NCBI GenBank assembly: GCA_910577085.1 | Contig: CAJTLE010000013.1 | Coordinates: forward strand, 1-35,241 | Source: an uncultured Allobaculum sp. | Lineage (GTDB): Bacteria > Bacillota_I > Bacilli_A > Erysipelotrichales > Erysipelotrichaceae | Reading direction: 5' to 3' | Length of the DNA: 35,241 nucleotides | Shown here: positions 7,282 to 14,423 of the stretch, one piece after another | How positions within the stretch are numbered: the first letter of the stretch is position 1 | How the letters are laid out: every line of letters starts with the position of its first letter | Translations under genes and position numbers: made by a program | The notes under the pieces: model-generated | Database searches by the model: none | The model's input: only the letters and a program-made list of their open reading frames with translations | What the model was told of the DNA's origin: nothing

Positions 7282-7638
7282 GTCCCACCAAAAACCGGCC
7301 CATTTTGAGCGATATTTCATCCGGATCCAATCATTCTCCTATGATCCTCCTGCTTTGAAAAACCGCTTTCAGGCCGGTTGAAATTTGAATTTGCATGGTT
7401 CTTCTCGAATTTACCTACACTTTTTCGTTTCTGTTCGTTCATTCTGATTCCATTTTTCCTTACAATGATCATGCAAAACTTCCATTTTATGGAAACTGAA
7501 TTCTGCTTTGCACCGAAAGATTGTGCAGTCAGGACCGTATTGAAACCTTGAAGTTTGCAGGATCCCATCCGCAAAGTCGATCGAAAGCAGGCAGAATGAA
7601 CAAGAGTAAGTAAGGATAAGTAAAGGAGAAATCTTTTT
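7282..7638. other. Intergenic region before the patatin gene
   Basis: This divergent spacer holds the tRNA promoter on one side. A candidate plus-strand promoter, TTCATT then TACAAT 17 bp apart, lies near 7437-7466. That would leave a leader of about 170 nt. No coding region is seen. Confidence 0.35.
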
Positions 7639-8499
7639 ATGAAAACTGCAGTCATTGATGTTGGCGGAGGCATGCGCGGCATGTATGCCGCAGGCGTTCT
7701 GGATGCCTGTATGTATGATGACGTGAAATTCGATATTGCGATTGGAATTTCCGCTGGTTCAGCCAACGTCTGCAGCTATATTGCCAATCAGCTCGGCCGG
7801 AACTATATGTTTTATCGAGAGTATTCCGGAAGACCGGAATACATGTCATTCCACAATTACTTTGAAACAGGTTCATTCATCAACATGGACTACATCTACA
7901 GCACTCTGTCCAACAAGGATGGCGAAAATCCGCTGGACTTTGATGCCTTCAATGCCTCCGATATTCAGATGGTTGTTGTCGCAACCAATGCGATTACCGG
8001 CAAGCCTGCCTACTTTGACCGGCACTGGCTTCAGGAAAACCAGTACGATATTTTCAAGGCCAGCTGCTCGATTCCAGTGGTCAACCATCCCTATATGATT
8101 GCTGGCGTACCGTTCTTTGATGGCGCTCTTTCAGATCCAATTCCGCTGGATAAAGCCTTCGAACTTGGCGCCGATAAAGTCGTCATCATTCTGACCAAAC
8201 CAAGTGACATTGAGCGCAAGCCATATAAGGATCAGGCTGTTGCCGCCTTTATGCGTTCCTACCCCAAAGCTGCTGAAGGACTCCGATCCAGAGCCGACCG
8301 CTATAATGAAGTTGTTGCCAGAGCCAAAGAACTGGAAAAAGAAGGCAAGGTTCTGGTCGTTGCTCCAGATGATACGTGCGGCGTCGATACGCTTGACCGC
8401 AATCCAAACAACCTGCATCGCCTGTACCTCAAAGGATTCCAGGATGGGCAGAAGATCAAAGAATTCCTTCAGCCCGTCGCAGAAGCTAACGAGGAATAA
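7639..8499 (+). CDS. Patatin-like phospholipase
   Basis: Ser-Asp dyad lipid acyl hydrolase of the bacterial patatin group. The oxyanion loop GGGMRG (9-14), the nucleophile in GISAGS (Ser38) and the catalytic Asp in FFDGALSDP (Asp161) are all intact. The product is 286 residues, the normal size for the YjjU-like single-domain type, with no signal peptide or membrane anchor. The ATG follows AAAGGAG (7622-7628). It is a single gene facing the DJ-1/ATP-grasp operon tail to tail, with a shared terminator between them. Likely a cytosolic membrane-associated phospholipase or lysophospholipase. Confidence 0.9.
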   Translation: MKTAVIDVGGGMRGMYAAGVLDACMYDDVKFDIAIGISAGSANVCSYIANQLGRNYMFYREYSGRPEYMSFHNYFETGSFINMDYIYSTLSNKDGENPLDFDAFNASDIQMVVVATNAITGKPAYFDRHWLQENQYDIFKASCSIPVVNHPYMIAGVPFFDGALSDPIPLDKAFELGADKVVIILTKPSDIERKPYKDQAVAAFMRSYPKAAEGLRSRADRYNEVVARAKELEKEGKVLVVAPDDTCGVDTLDRNPNNLHRLYLKGFQDGQKIKEFLQPVAEANEE

Positions 8500-8539
8500 A
8501 ATTGCTGGGATTCTGATTTCAGAATTCTCACCACCAGAA

Positions 8540-8576
8540 AAGCCGGATCTTGTTCAACTCTGATCAGATCCGGCTT
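8540..8576. terminator. Bidirectional terminator between convergent genes
   Basis: Perfect 11-bp stem AAGCCGGATCT/AGATCCGGCTT with a 15-nt loop. The T tail is better on the minus strand (CTTTTCTGG). It serves the patatin gene and the ATP-grasp operon. Confidence 0.75.
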
Positions 8577-8681
8577 CATTGCGTTTTCGGGTTTTGTAGG
8601 TTTTTGGTAGTCCAGTCTTCAGGTTATCCCTGTTGTCTGTTCTTCCAGTTCGCTGATATCCCAGTTTTCTGTCTTTCTGAT

Positions 8682-10019
8682 TCACTGGTCTTCTTTAAGA
8701 AAGAGCGTAGGAACCATACGCTCGTTATATTGCGTCGAAACAATTCCGGCATCGGACAGCCGGGAATATACACCCGCAAACTGGCCATTGAAAACATACA
8801 GACCAGTCAGATTGGAATAGGGTTTAAATCCATCAGGGCCGAGCAGATCGATGTTCATCGACTGATAATGGGGAATGTATTCTTCGACGATATAGCCATG
8901 ATCAACCAGATCATCGACCAGCTTTGGCCAGTGTTTTTCAGCAATATCCACCCCCGCATAAACACCTTTGGCTCCATAACCTTCTTTGGGTTTGATAATC
9001 CAGTGCCTGCGGTCTTGCTTGATCCGCTCCGCCGTTTCCGGTGTCAGATCAAAGGCTTCGGGCATATGCGCTTTGATAAACATCACTTCTTCATCGGTGA
9101 AGTATTTCTGTAAAGCTGGTTCAAAGAGAGCTTCACTGATCGTTTTGGAATGGGGGATCTGGGTTTTAAATGCTCCAGCCAGAACGATGTTTCCTTCTTT
9201 TACCGCCTGTAAAAACGGCTTGATTTCATCGAAATGGTCCAGCACATCCTGCGTGACGGCTCTTCGATACAGGGCATCATAGTGAACCCCTGTTCTGGGA
9301 TTATAGAGGGAAGTTCCATCGTATTGCAGATCGCGGATATCGACGACTTCAGCCGTATACCTTCGATCCTGAAGCAGTTTTTCGATCGCATACAGTTCTG
9401 GAAGATACGCATTTTCCAGAAAGTCTGAAATGGCAATCGCCGGATTCTTTTTTCCGGTCGCCTGTTCGATATCCACAAGCAGCGCATCCGCCAATGGATT
9501 CATCAGCGGCAGATAGCTGACTTCAGGTTTAAGGGCGTTCCAGACATTGTTGTGGGCCAGAAATTTAAACATCAAATCATTTTCATACATGGCGGAAGTT
9601 CCGTCGGTATTGAATTCACAGACCTTGAAATCGCCGGTTGCTTCATCATAAAAAACATCAATGCGCAAAACCGGGATAGCTGCCTGATAACCAGGCTCGA
9701 GAGCGATGAGTTCTTCGAGTTCTGGTGGGAAGTGAAACAGAGCCCGTATCTCTGGATCTTTCTGGTAGGCGGCGATCGTCTTTTCAAAAATCGAATAGAA
9801 AGTCTGACAGAGCTTTTCGAAATTTTCTTTATCCTGCAAAGTAAAGAACTTTGGGATATGCAGGGTGCGGGTATAAATTGGCACCGCACTGCTCTGATTG
9901 GGAACTTCATATTCTAACGGTGAATTCTGAATGGTCAGACTGGTATCGAATGCACTTTTACGGCTTTCCTGCAGATGGTCTTCTACATAATCAAGCCATT
10001 GTTTTTCAATGGATTTCAC
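8682..10019 (-). CDS. ATP-grasp ligase, glutathionylspermidine synthase-like
   Basis: A 445-residue member of the glutathionylspermidine synthase / circularly permuted ATP-grasp group, enzymes that form amide bonds via an acyl phosphate. CEFNTDGTSAMYEND (about 134-148) matches the metal and nucleotide-binding core. WIIKPKEGYGAKGVY (340-354) supplies the ATP-binding Lys and glycine-rich loop. There is no N-terminal amidase domain, unlike E. coli Gsp. Its ATG overlaps the stop of the upstream DJ-1 gene by 4 nt, indicating translational coupling and a shared pathway. The substrate is unknown; Bacillota rarely make glutathionylspermidine, so a different peptide or amine conjugate is likelier. Confidence 0.8.
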   Translation of the reverse strand: MKSIEKQWLDYVEDHLQESRKSAFDTSLTIQNSPLEYEVPNQSSAVPIYTRTLHIPKFFTLQDKENFEKLCQTFYSIFEKTIAAYQKDPEIRALFHFPPELEELIALEPGYQAAIPVLRIDVFYDEATGDFKVCEFNTDGTSAMYENDLMFKFLAHNNVWNALKPEVSYLPLMNPLADALLVDIEQATGKKNPAIAISDFLENAYLPELYAIEKLLQDRRYTAEVVDIRDLQYDGTSLYNPRTGVHYDALYRRAVTQDVLDHFDEIKPFLQAVKEGNIVLAGAFKTQIPHSKTISEALFEPALQKYFTDEEVMFIKAHMPEAFDLTPETAERIKQDRRHWIIKPKEGYGAKGVYAGVDIAEKHWPKLVDDLVDHGYIVEEYIPHYQSMNIDLLGPDGFKPYSNLTGLYVFNGQFAGVYSRLSDAGIVSTQYNERMVPTLFLKEDQ

Positions 10020-10561
10020 AGAGTGAAGATGGATGCTTTCACTTCATCCGTGTGTTTTTTGCCTAAAACGTTTTCCATGATTGCCCAGGCAAAATCAATC
10101 GCGGCTGCAGCAGAACGTCCAGTGATCAGTTTTCCATCGACTACAGTTGGCTGATCTTTATAGGTTCCACCGAATTCATCGTTCATCGATGTAAAGCAGG
10201 TGTAGTCTTTGCCTTTGAGCAGACCCATGTGTCCAAGGATCGTTGGAGCGGCGCAGATGGCCGCTACATATTTTTCTGGGTCATTGTAGAACTCAGTGAT
10301 GACTTCTTTGACTTTTTCGTTGGCTTCGAGTTTTGGAGCGTGGGCGCCGCCTGGAATGATCAGAACATCTACATCTGAGAAATCGTAGTCCTTCAGAGGA
10401 GTTGCTGGCGAATAGGTAACACCAAAACGACCGGTTACAGAATCAGTATTGGCTGCGCTGACTAAGTCAACAGGCATACCAGCCCGGCGTAACAGGGCGA
10501 TTGGACCCATGGCTTCGAGTTCTTCGAAACCGTTGTCCATGACAATTGCGGCTTTTTTCAT
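10016..10561 (-). CDS. DJ-1/PfpI family protein
   Basis: 181-residue flavodoxin-like protein of the DJ-1/PfpI superfamily. The conserved Glu in GFEELEA (Glu16, equivalent to Glu18 of human DJ-1) and the nucleophile-elbow Cys in AAICAAP (Cys103) are present, so the active site is intact. Members act as glyoxalase III/deglycase-like or chaperone proteins. The start ATG follows GAGG. It is the first gene of a two-gene operon with an ATP-grasp ligase (4-nt overlap), suggesting it works on a precursor or product of that ligase or protects it. The specific activity cannot be assigned. Confidence 0.85.
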   Translation of the reverse strand: MKKAAIVMDNGFEELEAMGPIALLRRAGMPVDLVSAANTDSVTGRFGVTYSPATPLKDYDFSDVDVLIIPGGAHAPKLEANEKVKEVITEFYNDPEKYVAAICAAPTILGHMGLLKGKDYTCFTSMNDEFGGTYKDQPTVVDGKLITGRSAAAAIDFAWAIMENVLGKKHTDEVKASIFTL

Positions 10562-11041
10562 ACTAAATACCTCGCTTTCGTACGTACTGTACTTTTAATA
10601 TTTTAACCCACTGTGCCCAATCAGCACTGTTTATACCTGACCTTCAGAGATCTGTTTCTGAAAGGGGTCTTCGGAGACGACCTGCATGACAAATGATGAG
10701 TTTCTGATCTTTCTGATCTTTCTGGTCTTTTGAGTCTTTTTGCTCATTCAAATCCGCTTTATACCGGTAACCTTCTTTCCTGATTTTCCAGAAATCTCAA
10801 ACTCACCAGAATCTGTTCATTCCTTATTGTTTTTATGTGATTTTTTCAGAATTTGATAAGAGTTTTCTTCTTCTTTATTTGGTTGGCTTGGATAGAATAG
10901 GCATATCGAAAAAAATTCTGTCTTCTTCATCCTTTGTGCCCTCTATAGTGCAAACTTTGGGCCTTGGCAAAGGAAGGACTCTGGTTTTCACCGATAATGA
11001 AGATAGAAATACAAGAATACTTTTTAAAGGGAGGTTCTTCT
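10562..11041. other. Divergent intergenic region
   Basis: Separates the DJ-1 operon (minus) from the DUF308 gene (plus), so it must hold both promoters. The DJ-1 side has AT-rich TTAAAATATTAAAA near 10590. The tandem repeat at 10701-10745 lies in it. No RNA gene or coding region recognised. Confidence 0.4.
10701..10745 (+). repeat. Degenerate 9-bp tandem repeat
   Basis: Five consecutive 9-bp units: TTTCTGATC twice, TTTCTGGTC, then the more diverged TTTTGAGTC and TTTTTGCTC. Confidence 0.7.
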
Positions 11042-11560
11042 ATGAATCGTTTAAATCCATCGCGCAGCGAAACGTTATCCTTGGCGCTGATGTATCTGTT
11101 ATTTGGTCTTGTGCTCTGCTTCTTTTCCGGCTCGATTCTGACAACCATCGTCCGGATTCTCGGTATTATTCTGGTTGTATATGGCGGCTTTAACCTGTAT
11201 CAGTACTTTGTCGTGATAAAATCTACGAACATGTCGCCAATGTTCATCGGAATTCCGGGTGTGATCATTGGTTTGATTCTTGCAGTATGGCCGCACATGC
11301 TGATCAACTTTTTCCCAATCCTTGCCGGCGTTCTGTTAACCTTTAACTCCATCGCTCAGATCCAGAAATCTCTGGTGATGAAACGCGCCGGAATTTCTTC
11401 CTGGATGTTCAGCATGGTCATTGCTTTGATCATGTTATTTGTCGGCATCGTTTTGATGATCCGTCCGGGAAATGTCATCAACATGATCATGAGTCTTACT
11501 GGTTATGCTCTGATTGCAGAAGCCGTCGTTCTGACTGTTCAGGCTTTTGTCAGAGCCTAA
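11042..11560 (+). CDS. DUF308/HdeD-like membrane protein
   Basis: 172-residue integral membrane protein with about six hydrophobic segments arranged as two similar three-helix halves, the pattern of the DUF308 (HdeD) family. The ATG at 11042 is preceded by AAAGGGAGG at 7 nt, which rules out the longer upstream frame. HdeD of E. coli is linked to acid resistance. The molecular function is unknown, and no partner genes are adjacent. Monocistronic, ending in a strong terminator. Confidence 0.8.
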   Translation: MNRLNPSRSETLSLALMYLLFGLVLCFFSGSILTTIVRILGIILVVYGGFNLYQYFVVIKSTNMSPMFIGIPGVIIGLILAVWPHMLINFFPILAGVLLTFNSIAQIQKSLVMKRAGISSWMFSMVIALIMLFVGIVLMIRPGNVINMIMSLTGYALIAEAVVLTVQAFVRA

Positions 11561-11627
11561 GTCATATGGCAATGCTCTTCTCTCTCTGATTAATTCCTGA
11601 CTCACCCTCCTCATTCTCTGAGTCATT

Positions 11628-11652
11628 GACCTGGTTTGTGCCAGGTCTTTTT
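11628..11652 (+). terminator. Terminator of the DUF308 gene
   Basis: GACCTGG-6 nt-CCAGGTC followed by TTTTT, a 7-bp perfect stem 67 nt after the stop. Confidence 0.85.
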
Positions 11653-11732
11653 GTATTCTTTATATTCTGACCATTTCGTCTGGCCTGAATTTATCTTCAC
11701 CTGGTCTGAATTCTTCTGGGCCTGAAACGCAC

Positions 11733-11771
11733 AAAAACCGGGATGCCTGATGAGGCAGACAACCCGGTTTC
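11733..11771 (-). terminator. Terminator of cysK
   Basis: On the minus strand AACCGGG/CCCGGTT encloses an inner GCCT/AGGC stem and is followed by five T. It lies about 150 nt downstream of cysK. Confidence 0.75.
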
Positions 11772-11820
11772 ATTCAAGATTTGAATTCAAACAATTGCGT
11801 ACAGTTTTGAGAAGATCGGA

Positions 11821-11889
11821 TTCCAATCCAGTTTAATCTGAATCAGAGATTTGGTCTGAACCAAAGATTTAATCTGAATCCGATTGGAA
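11821..11889 (-). repeat. Three 18-bp direct repeats inside an inverted repeat, cysK 3' region
   Basis: Imperfect tandem units at 11830-11846, 11847-11864 and 11865-11882 share the core TTTAATCTGAATC. The array is flanked by TTCCAATC (11821-11828) and GATTGGAA (11882-11889). It sits between the cysK stop and its terminator, so it would be in the cysK mRNA 3' UTR. Confidence 0.65.
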
Positions 11890-11922
11890 AGAGGTCAGTC
11901 AGAGCTGTATTTATTCTTCTGT

Positions 11923-12855
11923 TTACTCCTGCGCAAACATTGGAGTGGAAAGGTAACGATCCCCTGTATCTGGAAGCAGGGCAACGATCAGTTTGCCTTT
12001 GTTTTCTGGTCTGGCCGCTAACTGTTCAGCAGCAGCTAAAGCCGCACCAGAAGAGATTCCAGCCAGGATGCCTTCGCTTTGAGCCAGTTCACGACCGGCA
12101 TCATAGGCTTCCTGATCGGAAATCTTGATGATTTCATCGTATACATGAGTATCCAGTGTGTCTGGCACGAAGCCGGCACCGATGCCCTGAATGCCATGCT
12201 TTCCTGCTTTTTCACCAGACAGAACAGCAGAGGTTTCTGGTTCAACCGCAACGACTTTGACGTTTGGATTCTTGGATTTGAGGTATTCGCCAACACCGGA
12301 AATCGTTCCGCCGGTTCCTACGCCCGCAACAAAGATATCGACTTTACCATCGGTGTCTTCCCAGATTTCAGGACCGGTTGTGGCATAATGAGCAGCTGGG
12401 TTGGCCTGGTTTATGAACTGACCAGCAATAAAGGCATCACCAAGTTCTTTGGCAATTTCTTCAGATTTGGCAATTGCACCTTTCATACCTTCAGCACCTG
12501 GTGTGAGCACCAGTTTAGCGCCATAGGCTTTGAGCAGATTACGACGTTCAACAGACATGGTATCTGGCATCACGATGATGACTGGATAGCCTTTTAAGGC
12601 ACCAATTGCAGCCAGACCGATACCGGTATTGCCAGAAGTGGCTTCAATGATGGTTGTGCCAGGTTTAAGGCGGCCGTCGGCTTCGGCGGTTTTGATCATG
12701 TTGGCAGCAACGCGGTCTTTAACAGAGCCAGCCGGGTTGAATCCTTCGATTTTGACGGCGATGGCTGCAGGCAGATCATGTTTCTTTTCAATGTTTTGAA
12801 CTTCGACCAGCGGGGTTTTTCCTACCAGATCGAGCATACTGGAATGAATAGGCAT
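11923..12855 (-). CDS. cysK: Cysteine synthase A (O-acetylserine sulfhydrylase)
   Basis: PLP enzyme making L-cysteine from O-acetylserine and sulfide. NPAGSVKDR carries the PLP-binding Lys46, TSGNTGIGLA (73-82) is the substrate loop, and GTGGTISG binds the PLP phosphate. The 310 residues match the CysK length, without the CBS domain of cystathionine beta-synthases. AAAGGAG precedes the ATG. No serine acetyltransferase gene is adjacent, so it is transcribed alone. LuxS, which releases homocysteine, lies 5 kb away in the same orientation, but no physical link is evident. Confidence 0.95.
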   Translation of the reverse strand: MPIHSSMLDLVGKTPLVEVQNIEKKHDLPAAIAVKIEGFNPAGSVKDRVAANMIKTAEADGRLKPGTTIIEATSGNTGIGLAAIGALKGYPVIIVMPDTMSVERRNLLKAYGAKLVLTPGAEGMKGAIAKSEEIAKELGDAFIAGQFINQANPAAHYATTGPEIWEDTDGKVDIFVAGVGTGGTISGVGEYLKSKNPNVKVVAVEPETSAVLSGEKAGKHGIQGIGAGFVPDTLDTHVYDEIIKISDQEAYDAGRELAQSEGILAGISSGAALAAAEQLAARPENKGKLIVALLPDTGDRYLSTPMFAQE

Positions 12856-13277
12856 TTTTTATTTCTCCTTTGGGTTCATTTTCCTGTCTTATGACGGTTT
12901 ATCCATAAATAGAAGGATCTTATAACCAAGTATAGATCCATTGCTTCCCGATCGATTGGTCCTTTACCGAAACAAACAATCAGAAATCAGAATTTTAAGT
13001 CCATCAGCCTTTGGAATTAAAGGCAGCCACAGGAAGAACAACATAGAATTTTTAAACGCATAAATTTGTCCTCGCTTATGCGACTGAAGATAGCCGTCTT
13101 CGCCTCAATTGAAAAGTCATGCGCACCATTCTTACAGAAATCTATTACATTTTATTCAAAATATGATCATTTTTATCCCGCCTGCTTATGAAACCACCGC
13201 TCGTTTCCCCTTCCTGATTTCATTTCTGAACGAGATCAGATAGAAAACGTTTCATTTCAGATGAGATTTCGCCACGC
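12856..13277 (-). other. cysK upstream region with three small hairpins
   Basis: On the cysK leader side, three perfect short inverted repeats follow each other: GCCTTT/AAAGGC (13007-13024), CGCATAA/TTATGCG (13057-13082) and GAAGA/TCTTC (about 13088-13103). No T-box or S-box consensus was found. A clear promoter could not be fixed; TATACT near 12935 is a possible -10. Confidence 0.35.
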
Positions 13278-13315
13278 AAAAAGGCAGCTGTCCCCCATAA
13301 TGACAGCCGCCTTTA
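13278..13315 (-). terminator. Terminator of the secA-prfB operon
   Basis: On the minus strand AAGGC-G-GCTGTC pairs with GACAGC-T-GCCTT, followed by a run of T. It begins 7 nt after the prfB stop. Confidence 0.9.
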
Positions 13316-13321
13316 ATGTGC

Positions 13322-14423
13322 TTATGCGATTTGTGATTTTAACCAGGCAAAGATAAATCCATCCAGATTTCCATCCAGTACGGCCTGAGCCTGACTGGTT
13401 TCATATCCGGTTCTTGCATCTTTGACCATGGTATACGGATGCAGAACGTAGCTTCGAATCTGGCTGCCCCATTCATTGGCTTTGGTTTCGCCTTTGAGGG
13501 CGGCAATCTTCTTTTGCTGCTCCTCGATTTCACGCTGCAACAGTCTGGATTTCAGAATGTTGAGCGCTTCTTCGCGGTTCTGAATCTGGCTGCGGCCAGA
13601 CTGACAAGTGGCCACAATTCCGGTTGGCTTGTGGACCATACGAATCGCCGAGTCTGTCTTGTTGATGTGCTGACCACCAGCACCGGAAGCACGCTTGGTT
13701 TCGACAATCAGATCTTCCGGTTTGATTTCAATTTCAATGTCGTCATTGAACTGCGGCATGACCTCAACAGAGGCAAAGGAAGTGTGGCGTCTGGCACCGG
13801 CATCAAATGGAGAAATCCGCACGAGACGGTGAACTCCTTTTTCACCTTTCAGATAGCCATAAGCCTTTTCGCCTTCAATGAGAATCGTAGCCGACTTAAT
13901 GCCCGCTTCTTCACCTTCCTGGAAGTCAAGAACGGTGACTTTAAAGCCCTTGTTCTGAGCATAACGGGTATACATGCGGTAGAGCATGCTGGTCCAGTCG
14001 CAGGATTCGGTTCCCCCTGCTCCTGGGTGGAATTCGAGAATGGCATTGGAGTTGTCATACTCGCCGGACAGAAGAACTTTCACTTCGAAGTCATCCATTT
14101 TCGCTGTCGCTTCTTCAGCTTCCATGGAGGCCATTTCCAGTAATTCTTCATCCGGATCGCTTTTCAGAACTTCAGCTGTTTCAGCTAAGCCATCAAAGAT
14201 TTCGCGCAGCTCTTTGTAGCCGCTGACGATTTCTTTCAGGGAGTTCTGTTTGCGGATGGTATTCTGGGCTTTCTTCTGATCGCTCCAGAATCCATCTTCC
14301 AGCATCTGCTGGTCGTAAGCCTGAATCTGCTTTTCTTTTTCAGGCAGGTCAAAGTGACTCACCCAGAGCGTCCAACTTCTCCAGGTGAGTAGACAGAATC
14401 TGTTTAAGCTCGAACAGTTCCAT
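13322..14423 (-). CDS. prfB: Peptide chain release factor 2 (programmed +1 frameshift)
   Basis: Recognises UGA and UAA stop codons and triggers peptide release. The gene is split between two frames. The first frame starts at ATG 14423 and encodes MELFELKQIL to GESL, then meets TGA at 14351-14349. The ribosome skips base 14351 at CTT-TGA-C and continues with DLPEKEKQ to the stop at 13322, giving 366 residues. The codon-recognition motif SPF (204-206) and catalytic GGQ (249-251) are at the same places as in E. coli RF2. The start overlaps the end of secA by 20 nt, the common Bacillota order secA-prfB. An automatic caller would start at GTG 14362 and lose the N-terminal 20 or so residues. Confidence 0.95.
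14348..14372 (-). promoter_or_regulatory. prfB programmed frameshift site
   Basis: CTTTGAC (14354-14348) with the purine-rich GGGTGAG a few nt upstream, the standard RF2 autoregulatory site. When RF2 is scarce the ribosome pauses at TGA and shifts +1. The upstream Shine-Dalgarno-like element is weaker than the AGGGGG of E. coli. Confidence 0.9.

Noticed and set aside
12856..13277. T-box or SAM riboswitch upstream of cysK
   Set aside because: No T-box GGTGGNACC element, specifier stem or S-box core was found; only small unrelated hairpins.
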